Below, piece after piece: positions 42,663 through 52,375 of a stretch of 64,000 nt of DNA. The DNA comes from Candidatus Paracaedibacteraceae bacterium. GTDB lineage: Bacteria; Pseudomonadota; Alphaproteobacteria; Paracaedibacterales; Paracaedibacteraceae. Under the pieces are notes generated by a model that searched no databases, was not told the origin of the DNA, and saw only the letters and a list, made by a program, of their open reading frames with translations. How positions within the stretch are numbered: the first letter of the stretch is position 1; the number at the start of each line of letters is the position of its first letter. The stretch covers positions 427,508 through 491,507 of the forward strand of contig JAHBYI010000001.1 of NCBI GenBank assembly GCA_019636035.1. Reading direction: 5' to 3'. A program made the translations under genes and the position numbers.

Positions 42663-44094
42663 ATTGATGAGGATTAAGCGCGAATCAGGAGCTGTCATGC
42701 CCCTGTTCGCGTTTTGTTTATTACCTATCCTTGTTCTTGCAGCCATGGTTGTTGACCTGACAAGGGTTGCACTGATTAACACAGAACTCGCTTACGCTTG
42801 TGATGCAGCATCGATTGCAGCCGTTCGTTATAACTCGACAGATGCAACAACAAATGCAACTAAAGTCTTCTATGCTAATTATAAAAATGGATTAAATGGT
42901 GTTAATCTCACCCCAACAGTTACGGTATCTTCAGATAACTCTTATGTTGATGTTTCAGCTCAAGCCCCTGCCCCTTTATTTTTCTCTAAGTTACTGGGCA
43001 AAAAATCCCTTAAAGTTCAATGTTTTTCCAGGGTACAGCGAGAACTCGCCGGCAGTCAAATTGCCTTAGTCTTAGACGTCACGGGATCCATGGCTCAAAA
43101 TGGGAAAATCGATGGTTTAAGGAATGCGGCAACACAACTTGTCAACACGATCTTTGAAAACAATGCAACGTTAAAGAATATCGCTTTGTCCATTGTCCCT
43201 TATATCGCTGCGGTTAATATCGGCTCTCAACATACAAGCTGGTTATCAAACCCAAGTCAAGTCAACTCCTTCCCCTCAGACGATAAATGGGAGGGGTGTG
43301 TTGGTGCTGTTGACACAGGAACAACGATAGATACAGATACACCGCCTAGCTCTTCTCGCAAATGGCCGGTATATTTTGCTGAAACCACGCGCAACGCAAG
43401 TTACGGTACACCACGGGACAATGACTGGGGAACAAACACCAATGGAACACTCAGGGTTTATCAAACAGTCTCGGGAATTAACGTTGGCCCCAATCGTTCT
43501 TGCCCATCAGTTTTAGTTCCCCTAACCAATGTAAAACAAACTCTGATCAATAAAATTAATACGTTTACCCTCGACAATATTCGGTATGGAGCAGGAACGT
43601 TCGGTAATTTAGGGCTCGTTTGGGGCTGGAATACGATCTCGCCTAAGTGGACAGGGTTGTGGGATGGTCCTGTACAACCCGCAAACAATAACGTTAATAC
43701 TGTAAAATCAATCGTCATTGTCACCGATGGTGAAAACAACTGGACAGATCAACCAACATACGCCCCCTTAGGCGACCCTATTGCCTATGCGATGGGGGCA
43801 TCAACCGTCAGTAACAGCAACAGAACGCGCGTCAATTCTTTGAATGTTACCTCCACAAGTGCTATGGCATCTCTTATTGATTCACGCGTGTCTAGTTTAT
43901 GCACTCGGATTAAACAATCGGGTATCCAGATTTTTACTGTGACATTTCAGGTTTCAAGCAGTAGTGCTAAAACACTCTATAAAAATTGCGCCACAAAACC
44001 CGAATGGGCTTATCAAGCAGACACATCTCAGGATTTGTATAATCATTTTTCAACGATTGCTAATCAGCTGAAGAAAATTACCATTATCAAATAA
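42643..44094 (+). CDS. TadG-like pilus protein with VWA domain
   Basis: 483 residues. N-terminal membrane helix (PLFAFCLLPILVLAAMVVDL) of the TadG type, then a von Willebrand factor A domain with a MIDAS site starting at IALVLDVTGSMAQNGK (residues ~140-155), and more metal-site context at IVIVTDGENNW. TadG is thought to help pilus attachment at the surface. AGGAG is six bases before the ATG at 42643. It ends the pilus block; nothing of the export machinery follows. Confidence 0.85.
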   Translation: MLYWLDELMRIKRESGAVMPLFAFCLLPILVLAAMVVDLTRVALINTELAYACDAASIAAVRYNSTDATTNATKVFYANYKNGLNGVNLTPTVTVSSDNSYVDVSAQAPAPLFFSKLLGKKSLKVQCFSRVQRELAGSQIALVLDVTGSMAQNGKIDGLRNAATQLVNTIFENNATLKNIALSIVPYIAAVNIGSQHTSWLSNPSQVNSFPSDDKWEGCVGAVDTGTTIDTDTPPSSSRKWPVYFAETTRNASYGTPRDNDWGTNTNGTLRVYQTVSGINVGPNRSCPSVLVPLTNVKQTLINKINTFTLDNIRYGAGTFGNLGLVWGWNTISPKWTGLWDGPVQPANNNVNTVKSIVIVTDGENNWTDQPTYAPLGDPIAYAMGASTVSNSNRTRVNSLNVTSTSAMASLIDSRVSSLCTRIKQSGIQIFTVTFQVSSSSAKTLYKNCATKPEWAYQADTSQDLYNHFSTIANQLKKITIIK

Positions 44095-44170
44095 CTATAT
44101 GAAACCATCGACTTCTGCCTACACATCTGTGGTCTCAAATTTGTATAGTGTTTGAAATTGGGAAATTTCA

Positions 44171-44193
44171 GGACTATAGTTTAGATATAGTCC
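44171..44193 (+). promoter_or_regulatory. Short hairpin in the pyk leader
   Basis: GGACTATA, GTTTAGA, TATAGTCC: an eight-base perfect stem with a seven-base loop ending 17 bases before the pyk ATG. It may affect translation start of pyk. It also resembles head-to-head ends of the TATAGTC repeat family. Confidence 0.4.
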
Positions 44194-44209
44194 CGATGAA
44201 AGTCTTCCC

Positions 44210-45643
44210 ATGCTCCGTCACAGAAAAGCAAAGATTGTTGCAACATTAGGCCCCTCTAGTCAAACATTTGACCAAATTTTAGACTTGCACGAAGCTGGTG
44301 CAGATGTGTTTCGCTTGAATTTCTCCCACGGGAATCATGCTCAACATCGTCAAACCTATGAAATTATTCGGTCAATTGAACAAAAAGTCAAAAGCCCTAT
44401 TGCCATTCTAGCTGATCTCCAAGGGCCAAAGTTACGTATTGGTCAATTCACTGATGGTAGTATCATCTTATCAGAAGGCGACAGATTTATCCTCGATACT
44501 CATGATGCGTTGGGGGATTCTACTCGTGTTTATTTACCTCATCCTCAGCTCTTTCAAGCAATTCAGACCGGTATTGAGCTTTTACTTGATGACGGAAAAA
44601 TTCGACTACTTGTTGAAACAATTTCCGATCACCAAATTATAACACGGGTTATCACCGGCGGAAAATTGTCAAACCGCAAGGGGGTTAATGTTCCTGGTGT
44701 TACGATCCCCATTTCTGCCATTACAGAAAAGGACAGACATGACCTAGAATTTGCCTTGGACTTAGGTGTAGATTGGGTTGCTATTTCCTTTGTGCAACGC
44801 CCCGAAGACGTCCTTGAAGCACGTGATCTTATTGAAAACCGAGCCAAGCTCGTCAGTAAAATCGAAAAACCCAAAGCAATGGAACATTTGATCGACATTA
44901 TTGGCCTTTCTGATGGAGTTATGGTAGCCCGAGGAGATCTGGGCGTAGAAATGGCACCGGAAGAAGTCCCAACGGCACAAAAAACAATTATTCGCGAATG
45001 CCGAGAAGCAGGAAAACCCGTTATTGTCGCGACACAAATGTTAGATTCTATGATCCAAAATCCATCCCCTACCCGCGCTGAAGCATCAGATGTTGCAACA
45101 GCAATCTATGATGGCGTTGATGCTGTTATGCTATCGGCAGAGTCAGCAAGTGGTGATTTTCCCAAAGAATCTGTGTCTATGATGAACAGGATCATCAGGC
45201 AGGTTGAACAAGACCCCTTTTATCTTAACTTAGTACAAGTTTACCGACCATCAATTCGCGCAACCATTTATGATGCCATGACGTCAGCGGCTCGTCAGGT
45301 TGCACAAACTATCCCCATCAAAGCGATCGTAACATTTACAGAAACAGGAAATTCAACGTTACGCGAAGCACGCGAGCGACCCAAATCAGCCGTTGTTGCC
45401 TTGACTCCCAATGAGAGAACAGCTCGGATGATGAATTTATACTGGGGTACCTTACCAATTATGTGTGAACCCATTTCAAGCCTTGCTGAAATGGTGAGAA
45501 AAGCGAGCGATAAACTGGTAAGCAATCAGGTTGCTCAAAAAGGGGATCACGTTATCGTTCTAGCTGGTGTTCCTTTTGGGCAGCAGAGTGGGACCAATAT
45601 TATGCGTATCCTAGAGATTGATTCTGACTATAAAGATCGATAA
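44210..45643 (+). CDS. pyk: Pyruvate kinase
   Basis: Makes pyruvate and ATP from phosphoenolpyruvate and ADP. 477 residues. N-terminal KIVATLGPSS, FRLNFSHG (phosphate loop), LADLQGPKLRIG, the B-domain, the catalytic Lys region LVSKIEKPKAMEH, MVARGDLGVEMAPEEVP and the TQMLDSMI substrate segment; C-terminal alpha/beta domain to the end. Glycolytic in a cell without other glycolysis genes in view. A hairpin lies in its leader at 44171. Confidence 0.96.
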   Translation: MLRHRKAKIVATLGPSSQTFDQILDLHEAGADVFRLNFSHGNHAQHRQTYEIIRSIEQKVKSPIAILADLQGPKLRIGQFTDGSIILSEGDRFILDTHDALGDSTRVYLPHPQLFQAIQTGIELLLDDGKIRLLVETISDHQIITRVITGGKLSNRKGVNVPGVTIPISAITEKDRHDLEFALDLGVDWVAISFVQRPEDVLEARDLIENRAKLVSKIEKPKAMEHLIDIIGLSDGVMVARGDLGVEMAPEEVPTAQKTIIRECREAGKPVIVATQMLDSMIQNPSPTRAEASDVATAIYDGVDAVMLSAESASGDFPKESVSMMNRIIRQVEQDPFYLNLVQVYRPSIRATIYDAMTSAARQVAQTIPIKAIVTFTETGNSTLREARERPKSAVVALTPNERTARMMNLYWGTLPIMCEPISSLAEMVRKASDKLVSNQVAQKGDHVIVLAGVPFGQQSGTNIMRILEIDSDYKDR

Positions 45644-45670
45644 GGCATCTTGCCAATAGACAGTTTTTAT

Positions 45671-45700
45671 AAAAACCGCCACTTTTAAGGTGACGGTTTC
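45671..45700 (-). terminator. Likely terminator of the rsmG-accC run
   Basis: Read on the minus strand: ACCGTCAC, CTTAAAA, GTGGCGGT followed by TTTTT. The stem has one mismatch. It lies after accC, beyond the repeat at 45704, and may also cap the pyk transcript. Confidence 0.6.
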
Positions 45701-45703
45701 AAA

Positions 45704-45798
45704 GATACAGTTGTTCCAGTTAAGTGTGAGGAACCAAGCATACGTAAAGTACGTGAGCGACGAATTTAGCTGTATCAAGGTTAAATGGAAGGACTATA
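45704..45798. repeat. Palindromic dispersed repeat, copy 2 (95 bp, opposite orientation)
   Basis: Inverse copy of the element at 4630-4735. Shared blocks (plus-strand reading here): TTGTTCCAGTTAA, AGTACGTGAGCGACGAAT, TTAGCTGTATCAAGGTTAAA. It lacks about 10-15 bases of one end relative to copy 1. Between pyk and accC, with no gene inside. Confidence 0.8.
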
Positions 45799-45800
45799 AT

Positions 45801-47156
45801 CTAATGAGATTTTAGCTTTTTTTCCAGCCAGTGAATATCATAGTCCCCAGCCACAATATCTGTCTCTTTTGCCAGTTTTTGATGCAATGGAATGATGGTA
45901 TCAATCCCGTCTATCACATATTCGCGCAAGGCACTCTCAACACGACTAATACATTCAGAACGATCATGGCCGTAAACAACCAGTTTAGCAACCAAACTAT
46001 CGTAATGAGGCGGAACGCGATATCCTTGATACATGTGGCTATCAACACGAACACCCCAGCCTCCTGGTGCATGATAACGCGTAATTTCACCCGGTGAGGG
46101 AATAAATGTTTCCGCATTCTCCGCATTAATACGGCATTCAATAGCATGTCCGTTAATTTTAATATCGTCCTGCGTTAGTTGAAGTTTCTGCCCAGCAGCA
46201 ACTTTAATCTGCTCCTTCACAAGATCAACGCCTGTCACAAGTTCTGTGATCGGGTGCTCAACTTGAATACGCGTATTCATTTCCATGAAGAAAAATTCAC
46301 CGTTTTCATAGAGAAACTCTAAGGTTCCAACACCACGATATCCCATTTTTGCAATAGCTTTATTCACAACCTGACCAAGTTCTGCGCGAATCTTTGCATT
46401 CAGAGCAGGAGAAGGTGCTTCTTCCCAAATCTTTTGGTGTCGACGTTGAATAGAGCAATCACGTTCACCCAAATTAATAGCATTACCATACTGATCAGCT
46501 AAAACTTGAACTTCTATATGCCGCGGTTTACCGAGATAACGTTCCATATAAACTTCATCATTACCAAAGTTTGCCTTGGCTTCGGCACGGGCAAGTTTGT
46601 ATGCTTGTGGAACCTCATCGGCAGAGCGGGCGACTTTCATCCCTTTACCGCCACCACCACTTGTTGCTTTGATTAAGACAGGAAATCCAATTTTCTTTGC
46701 CGTTTCAACAGCAATTTCTTCGTCCTGAATACCACCATCCGAACCGGGTACAACAGGAACGCCAAGCTCTATCATTGTTTTCTTGGCCGTGATCTTATCA
46801 CCCATCATATCAATATGCTCAGGTGTTGGTCCGATGAAAACTTTCCCATGCTCCTCAACCATACGCGCAAATGTTGCATTCTCGGACAAAAAGCCGACAC
46901 CGGGGTGGATAGCATCTGCACCCGTAATATCAGCGGCACTTAAAATAGCAGCCATATTCAGGTAGCTATCTTTGGATGGAGCCGGGCCAATACAAACACT
47001 TTCATCAGCAAGTCTTACATGCATTGAGTCAGCATCTGCCGTAGAATGAATAGCGACGGTTTTAATCCCCATCTCGCGGCAGGCTCTCAAAATTCTTAGA
47101 GCAATTTCACCGCGATTCGCAATGAGAATTTTATCAAATAAGGGCTTTTGCGTCAT
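45801..47156 (-). CDS. accC: Acetyl-CoA carboxylase, biotin carboxylase subunit
   Basis: ATP-grasp enzyme that carboxylates the biotin carried by AccB, the first step of fatty acid synthesis. 451 residues. Markers: [32 protein letters not shown] lid GGGGKGMK, and catalytic [14 protein letters not shown]. Directly after accB (14 bases). Full length. Confidence 0.97.
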   Translation of the reverse strand: MTQKPLFDKILIANRGEIALRILRACREMGIKTVAIHSTADADSMHVRLADESVCIGPAPSKDSYLNMAAILSAADITGADAIHPGVGFLSENATFARMVEEHGKVFIGPTPEHIDMMGDKITAKKTMIELGVPVVPGSDGGIQDEEIAVETAKKIGFPVLIKATSGGGGKGMKVARSADEVPQAYKLARAEAKANFGNDEVYMERYLGKPRHIEVQVLADQYGNAINLGERDCSIQRRHQKIWEEAPSPALNAKIRAELGQVVNKAIAKMGYRGVGTLEFLYENGEFFFMEMNTRIQVEHPITELVTGVDLVKEQIKVAAGQKLQLTQDDIKINGHAIECRINAENAETFIPSPGEITRYHAPGGWGVRVDSHMYQGYRVPPHYDSLVAKLVVYGHDRSECISRVESALREYVIDGIDTIIPLHQKLAKETDIVAGDYDIHWLEKKLKSH

Positions 47157-47170
47157 TGTTGTTCTTCTTT

Positions 47171-47623
47171 TTATTCAATAACCAAAAGAGGTTCGCCAAA
47201 CTCAACAGGCTGACCATCTTTGACCATAATTGCAGCAATTTTACCGGCACGCGGTGACTTAATGGGGTTCATAACTTTCATTGCTTCAATGATCAAGAGC
47301 GTTTGTCCCTGAGAAACACTATCCCCAACAGAAACAAAAGGTGCAGAACCCGGTTCACTCGCCACATAAACCGTGCCAACCATCGGTGATTTCAACGCAT
47401 TTTCTGTTGATTGTTTTGCAGGTGCGGTCTCAGTTTTTGCTTGCACAGGTGCATGAGCAGGGGCTTGAGGTGCAAAAGCAACACTTGTTGCCAAATTTGT
47501 ATTTCGTGCAACACGGATACGATGCCCTTCGTTTTCGTATTCAATTTCAGTAAGATCAGTTTCAACCAGAATATCGGCAAGCGCACGAATCGCATCTTTT
47601 TCAATGGAAAATTTATCTGTCAT
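47171..47623 (-). CDS. accB: Biotin carboxyl carrier protein
   Basis: 150 residues. N-terminal helix region, Ala/Pro linker (about residues 50-75), and the C-terminal biotinyl domain with the biotin Lys in [11 protein letters not shown]. It overlaps the aroQ stop by four bases. accB-accC order is the usual one. Confidence 0.96.
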   Translation of the reverse strand: MTDKFSIEKDAIRALADILVETDLTEIEYENEGHRIRVARNTNLATSVAFAPQAPAHAPVQAKTETAPAKQSTENALKSPMVGTVYVASEPGSAPFVSVGDSVSQGQTLLIIEAMKVMNPIKSPRAGKIAAIMVKDGQPVEFGEPLLVIE

Positions 47624-48063
47624 TTATCTTGTGCCTTTAGCGTTGTTATCATATGTTCTAAAGCCAAAATATACCCTTTTTGGCCAAATCCTGCAATAAC
47701 TGCGTTAACGACCGGACTCAATAAAGATTTTTGGCGAAAGCTTTCTCGCGCGTATATATTTGTTATATGGACTTCTATTTTTGGTTTGTCAAGAAGATCC
47801 AAAGCATCATGCAGGGCAACAGATGTATGCGTATACCCCCCCGCATTTAAAATGATCCCATCTGCTTCGTGGCGTGCAGCTTGGATCCAATCAATCAACT
47901 GCCCTTCACTATTAGACTGCAAGCATGTCAATTGCACAGCTATTGACTCAGCAATTTTAGCTAAAGTTTGGGTTAATTGTTCGTAGTTATCATCCCCATA
48001 AATTTTGCCTCTTTCACCGATAAGGTTCAGATTCGGGCCATTGAGAACCCAAATCTTAAACAT
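47620..48063 (-). CDS. aroQ: 3-dehydroquinate dehydratase, type II
   Basis: Shikimate pathway enzyme, trans-dehydration of 3-dehydroquinate. 147 residues. Family marks: LNGPNLNLIGERG near the N-terminus with the catalytic Tyr a few residues later (KIYGDDNYEQL), ILNAGGYTHTSVALHDAL and VHITNIYARESFR. Eight-base overlap with parB upstream and four with accB downstream. Confidence 0.95.
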   Translation of the reverse strand: MFKIWVLNGPNLNLIGERGKIYGDDNYEQLTQTLAKIAESIAVQLTCLQSNSEGQLIDWIQAARHEADGIILNAGGYTHTSVALHDALDLLDKPKIEVHITNIYARESFRQKSLLSPVVNAVIAGFGQKGYILALEHMITTLKAQDK

Positions 48064-48928
48064 TTGCTATCCTAAATTTTGTGATCAAATCGTCAATTTC
48101 TTCGTATGAATTGAAATGAACCGTTAAGGTTCCGCCACTTCGATTAATCTTGAGCAAACACCGCAACCCCAGCATCTGCGTCAACTGCGCTTCTAGATTT
48201 TGTGTCTGAATTTCATGCTCACTAGGATCAACTTGCATTTTCTTTTGTTTAGCAAGTTTCTCAGCTTCTCGAACATTCATGCTCCCCGTCAAGATTTCTT
48301 GAACCATTTCTTCCATATTCGGTGCTTTGATCAATGTCCGAGCATGACCAGCTGATATTTTTCCTTCATTGATCAGCTCTTTAATATTGTCAGGCAAATT
48401 CATCAATCGCAACATATTAGCCACGTGACTACGGCTTTTACCAATCGATCGAGCAAGTTCTTCTTGTGTATAATTAAACTCACTCATTAAACGCTGGTAG
48501 GCTTCGGCTTCTTCGATCGGCGTCAAATCATCGCGCTGAATATTTTCAATAATCGCCGTTTCAAGAGCTTCTTTGTCGTCAAAATTCTTAATAACAACAG
48601 GAACCGTTGTAAATCCCAGCGTCCGAGCAGCTCGCCAACGACGCTCACCCGCTATAATTTCATAAACTTTCCGCCCATCCATATCAATAGGACGAACAAC
48701 CAAGGGTTGAATAATTCCTTTTGTTTTAACAGAATCGATCAGTGAAGCTAGCTGTTCATCATCAAATCGTCGACGCGGTTGATATTTACCAGGTCGAATT
48801 AAATGAATATCCATATCAAGATTTGATACTGCACCTTCATTTTGCTCATAGGTAGATTCACCCAATAATGCCGATAATCCTCGGCCGAGACTTGGTTTAT
48901 TAGGACGCTTTAATTCTGTAACTGTCAT
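48056..48928 (-). CDS. parB: Chromosome partitioning protein ParB
   Basis: 290 residues. DNA-binding CTPase that loads at parS and spreads, with ParA, to segregate the origin region. N-terminal SLGRGLSALLG, the CTP motif GERRWRAARTLG, HTH region (EELARSIGKSRSHVANMLRLM) and a C-terminal dimer domain. Start overlaps parA by 29 bases. Two perfect parS sites lie just upstream in rsmG. Confidence 0.97.
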   Translation of the reverse strand: MTVTELKRPNKPSLGRGLSALLGESTYEQNEGAVSNLDMDIHLIRPGKYQPRRRFDDEQLASLIDSVKTKGIIQPLVVRPIDMDGRKVYEIIAGERRWRAARTLGFTTVPVVIKNFDDKEALETAIIENIQRDDLTPIEEAEAYQRLMSEFNYTQEELARSIGKSRSHVANMLRLMNLPDNIKELINEGKISAGHARTLIKAPNMEEMVQEILTGSMNVREAEKLAKQKKMQVDPSEHEIQTQNLEAQLTQMLGLRCLLKINRSGGTLTVHFNSYEEIDDLITKFRIANV

Positions 48929-49694
48929 ATTCTCTATCCCTCAATAATATTTCTTTAGCTAATGACATATAAGCTTGTGATCCCGGTGATTTAAAATCAT
49001 ATAACAACACAGGTTTCCCATGGGATGGTGCCTCCGAAACCTTTGTGTTACGGGGAATGATTGTCTCAAAAACCTTATCTTTCAAGTATTGTCGCACATC
49101 CGTTGCCACCATTTGACAAAGAGAGCTACGCTTATCATACATCGTCAAAACAACACCATAGAGGTCTAAGGTTGGGTTAAGACTCTTTTTAATCTTCTGA
49201 ATCGACCCCAACAAATAACTCAACCCCTCAAGAGCATAGTATTCACATTGTAGCGGAATCAAAACACGATCAGCTGCAACAAGTGAGTTAAGCGAAAGCA
49301 ATCCCATAGAAGGTGGGCAATCAATGAGAATATAATCGAACATACTCGCATAGGGTGCCAGTATATCCTTCAACCTGCGTTCACGGTCTTGCATATCAAC
49401 AAGTTCTATTTCAGCACCTAACAAGTCAATCGTTGAGGGGATAATTGAAAGCCCTGGAATTGATGTCTTTATCAGAGCCTGAGCAAGCGTATACTCACCA
49501 ACAATTAATCCATAAATACTAATGATGCGATTTTGTTTAGATAAACCCAACCCTGTTGAGGCATTAGCTTGCGGATCCAAATCAATAATCAAGACTCTTT
49601 TCCCGGCTGCAGCTAGTGCGGTTGCAAGATTAATAGTAGTCGTTGTCTTTCCAACTCCACCTTTTTGATTTGCTATAGCGATAGTATGTGCCAT
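48900..49694 (-). CDS. parA: Chromosome partitioning ATPase ParA
   Basis: 264 residues. Deviant Walker A KGGVGKTTT near the N-terminus, the QANAS stretch and the Walker B region ILIDCPPSMGLLSLN. Works with ParB/parS in chromosome segregation. It follows rsmG by 6 bases; the order rsmG-parA-parB is the conserved one near the origin. Confidence 0.97.
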   Translation of the reverse strand: MAHTIAIANQKGGVGKTTTTINLATALAAAGKRVLIIDLDPQANASTGLGLSKQNRIISIYGLIVGEYTLAQALIKTSIPGLSIIPSTIDLLGAEIELVDMQDRERRLKDILAPYASMFDYILIDCPPSMGLLSLNSLVAADRVLIPLQCEYYALEGLSYLLGSIQKIKKSLNPTLDLYGVVLTMYDKRSSLCQMVATDVRQYLKDKVFETIIPRNTKVSEAPSHGKPVLLYDFKSPGSQAYMSLAKEILLRDREYDSYRIKAS

Positions 49695-49700
49695 ATATGA

Positions 49701-50300
49701 TCATAACTTCCGAATGTTATATACTCTCAGTATAACACCGTCATTACTCGTAATGCTATCAATTTTCTCATAATTAAAATCATATTGTTTATACGCAAGC
49801 TCTATTTCCCGATCAATGATTTTTCCTTTAAGAAATAGACCCGTTACTGGATTTTGTGTTTCACGTGAAACATGGACAACTTGTTTCAAAAGGGTTGAAA
49901 GGTCTGCATACGCCCTTGAAAAAACAAGATCATAGTCACATTTCTTAATACTCTCTATCCGTGCGCATAATGTCTCCACCTTCATATCGAGCAACCGAGA
50001 AAGTTCATTTAAAAAAACAATCTTCCGTTGATTTGAATCACATAACGTTATATTAGCAATTCCAGCAATCGATAAAACCATACCTGGGAAACCAGCCCCC
50101 GTACCAAGGTCTATTGCATTTGTAAATTGCGGCAAAAGCGGCATTAATTGCAAAGAATCAAGGATATGCCTGCGATAAAATTGATCTATTGTCTCTAACT
50201 GCACAAGCGCAGTATTGCGATTCCAAGATGAAAGAAGATCGTGATAGATCGCAAACTTATCAGCTGTTTCACGTGAAACATAATCACAAATGTCGCTCAT
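49701..50300 (-). CDS. rsmG: 16S rRNA methyltransferase RsmG (GidB)
   Basis: SAM-dependent methylation of G527 in 16S rRNA. 199 residues from ATG 50300; the open frame continues to 50426 but the first 42 codons do not resemble the family and would overlap the divergent gene. SAM motif DLGTGAGFPGMVL, then DSNQRKIVFLNEL and FSRAYADLSTLL. Two parS sites are embedded in its coding sequence, each read as V-S-R-E-T. Confidence 0.94.
   Translation of the reverse strand: MSDICDYVSRETADKFAIYHDLLSSWNRNTALVQLETIDQFYRRHILDSLQLMPLLPQFTNAIDLGTGAGFPGMVLSIAGIANITLCDSNQRKIVFLNELSRLLDMKVETLCARIESIKKCDYDLVFSRAYADLSTLLKQVVHVSRETQNPVTGLFLKGKIIDREIELAYKQYDFNYEKIDSITSNDGVILRVYNIRKL
49857..49872. promoter_or_regulatory. 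parS site (TGTTTCACGTGAAACA)
   Basis: Perfect 16-base match to the canonical parS palindrome, within rsmG, about 160 bases upstream of parA. Binding site of ParB for chromosome segregation. Confidence 0.95.
50265..50280. promoter_or_regulatory. parS site (TGTTTCACGTGAAACA)
   Basis: Second perfect parS, 408 bases from the first, near the start of rsmG. Two sites next to parAB point to the origin-proximal segregation centre. Confidence 0.95.
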
Positions 50301-50375
50301 AAAAAAACCATTTTTAATAAAATATTTATCTTTAAGTGTAATACTTATATTAGATACGTAACGGGGACGTTTGCA

Positions 50376-51182
50376 ATGAAAAAAAATGTTTTTATGTTGG
50401 CTGCACTTATCATTGCAACAACGCACGAAACTTACGGAAATAACTTAGAACTTCCATGGAGTGGCTATTGGCCAAACATGGGAGGGGAATCTGCAGCAAG
50501 TACATCGGCATCTCAATCTACGCAGAGTGCTCCGGCCGCAGCACCCGTGGTAACATCAGCACCCGCTCCTCACAGCATCCACAACCAATTATCAGCCCCC
50601 ACGGAAGAAAAGTCTGCGCCAATTATTGTTAGGCCAGCCATATCTGTCCAATCGCCAAAAGAAATGCATATGGCACCACAAAGAATCAGCGCGGCACCTG
50701 CCACACCAACACCAGCGGCACAGCCAGCAGCAGCAGCCCCAGTAGCGCAAGCTGCCGGCGGCAACACCGCAGCTCTCGCAGGGGTTGGAGCAGCCTTTGC
50801 CGCAATGGGTACAATGGGCGCATCCTCGCAACGGAATCAACCCAGTCATTTGAATCCTTATATGATGCAAGGGCGAACGGCAACTGAACGATTTAATTGT
50901 GTAGGAAAACCACCTCAACAATGCCAACAAGAATGGAATCAACTTGTGCAAAGGATTGAAAGCATGCCCGGCGTTAGGATCATTAATAAAAGTTATAGCT
51001 GTGGTGGCATGCCCGGAATGATGCCAACAGGGTATCCTGCACAGCCCTATGGCATGCATCCACAACAAGCCTATGGCATGCACCCCATGGTAGGAGGAAT
51101 GCACCCAATGCCTATGCAACAACCTCATCGCTCTACTTTAAGCAGTGCGGCACACGGTCTCACCAGTCTTTTACGTAGATAA
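50376..51182 (+). CDS. Secreted Ala/Pro/Met-rich protein of unknown function
   Basis: 268 residues. Signal peptide (VFMLAALIIATTHETYG), then a disordered Ala/Pro/Ser/Gln region to about residue 130, a hydrophobic Ala/Gly stretch (ALAGVGAAFAAMGTMGA), two cysteines in the next section (RFNCVGKPPQQC) and a Met/His/Gly/Pro tail with repeats of YGMHP. No known domain. Divergent from rsmG. Possibly a surface or periplasmic protein; no more can be said. Confidence 0.65.
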   Translation: MKKNVFMLAALIIATTHETYGNNLELPWSGYWPNMGGESAASTSASQSTQSAPAAAPVVTSAPAPHSIHNQLSAPTEEKSAPIIVRPAISVQSPKEMHMAPQRISAAPATPTPAAQPAAAAPVAQAAGGNTAALAGVGAAFAAMGTMGASSQRNQPSHLNPYMMQGRTATERFNCVGKPPQQCQQEWNQLVQRIESMPGVRIINKSYSCGGMPGMMPTGYPAQPYGMHPQQAYGMHPMVGGMHPMPMQQPHRSTLSSAAHGLTSLLRR

Positions 51183-51250
51183 ATATTTACTTAAGAATGA
51201 GGCTTAGTTAATCTAAGAGTGATAACTCATTAAAATAAGGATATCAATCT

Positions 51251-52321
51251 ATGACTGTTTTTACTAACCATGCTTTCGATAAGCATCAGTTAATTTGTTT
51301 TGCAAATGATCCAGAGACAAATCTCAAAGCTATTATCGCCGTTCACAATACAAATAGAGGCCCGGCCTTGGGTGGGTGCCGTTTCTGGAATTATCAAAAT
51401 GAACAAGAAGCCATAGACGATGTTCTAAGACTTTCCCGTGGTATGACCTATAAATCTGCGCTCGCCAATTTAAATTTGGGTGGTGGAAAGGCAGTTATCA
51501 TCGGTGATCCACGACACATAAAAACGCCACAGCTGATGCAAGCTTTTGGACGATTCGTCAACAAACTTAACGGTCTCTATATAACAGCTGAAGATGTTGG
51601 AACCAGTACAGCAGACATGGAATCTATTCATCAAGAAACGAGCCATGTTGTTGGTCTTGATAACAAAAATGGGGGCAGTGGCGACCCATCAATATTTACA
51701 GCTTATGGTGTTTATATCGGAATCAAAACATCTTATCAAAAGAAATCAGGCAAAAATAGTTTATCCGGTGCCAAGGTAGCCTTACAAGGACTTGGCCATG
51801 TTGGTTCGTATTTATTAAAGCACTTACATGATGATGGCGCAGAGGTTGTCGTTGCAGATCTTAACAAAGAAAATGTAGAAAGAGTCACACAACAATACGG
51901 CGTGAAATCAGTGGATGTATCGCAAATTCTTTATGAAGAATGTGATATTTTATCGCCTTGCGCGCTTGGTGGCGTTATCAACGACAAGACCATTGATAGC
52001 CTAAGATGTAACGTTATTGCAGGTGCTGCAAATAACCAATTGCTAGAAGCTCAGCATGGAGATCTTTTGAAGGAAAAGGGAATTCTATATGCCCCTGATT
52101 ATTTGATCAATGCTGGTGGGTTAATCAATGTCTCCTATGAAGGGGAGCATTATAATCCGCAAATCGTCAAAAAGCACGTGGATGGCATCCATGATACCCT
52201 TATGGAAATTTATAACTTGGCTGAAGAAAAAAATATCTCATCCAACCGAGCTAGCGATATGGTTGCAGAATCAAGATTCATGAAAAATGAAAATGAGCAT
52301 AGTTACAAAATTACAGCATAA
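51251..52321 (+). CDS. Leucine dehydrogenase
   Basis: NAD-dependent oxidative deamination of leucine/valine/isoleucine, or the reverse. 356 residues of the Glu/Leu/Phe/Val dehydrogenase family. Substrate Lys in GGGKAVIIGDP, the earlier RGPALGGCRFW glycine-rich loop, catalytic DVGTSTADM and the NAD site LQGLGHVGSYL. Leu rather than Glu preference is inferred from length and the GGCRFW context. It lies upstream of an acetoacetyl-CoA synthetase; both fit branched-chain amino acid and ketone-body use. Confidence 0.9.
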   Translation: MTVFTNHAFDKHQLICFANDPETNLKAIIAVHNTNRGPALGGCRFWNYQNEQEAIDDVLRLSRGMTYKSALANLNLGGGKAVIIGDPRHIKTPQLMQAFGRFVNKLNGLYITAEDVGTSTADMESIHQETSHVVGLDNKNGGSGDPSIFTAYGVYIGIKTSYQKKSGKNSLSGAKVALQGLGHVGSYLLKHLHDDGAEVVVADLNKENVERVTQQYGVKSVDVSQILYEECDILSPCALGGVINDKTIDSLRCNVIAGAANNQLLEAQHGDLLKEKGILYAPDYLINAGGLINVSYEGEHYNPQIVKKHVDGIHDTLMEIYNLAEEKNISSNRASDMVAESRFMKNENEHSYKITA

Positions 52322-52375
52322 CTAAGAGCCAAAAATCAGAGATGGAATAGACTCTGAACACAAGGAGAAAATGGC

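Noticed and set aside
50592..51128. 178-codon minus-strand frame, Cys/Trp-rich
   Set aside because: Antisense shadow of the secreted Ala/Pro/Met-rich protein gene.
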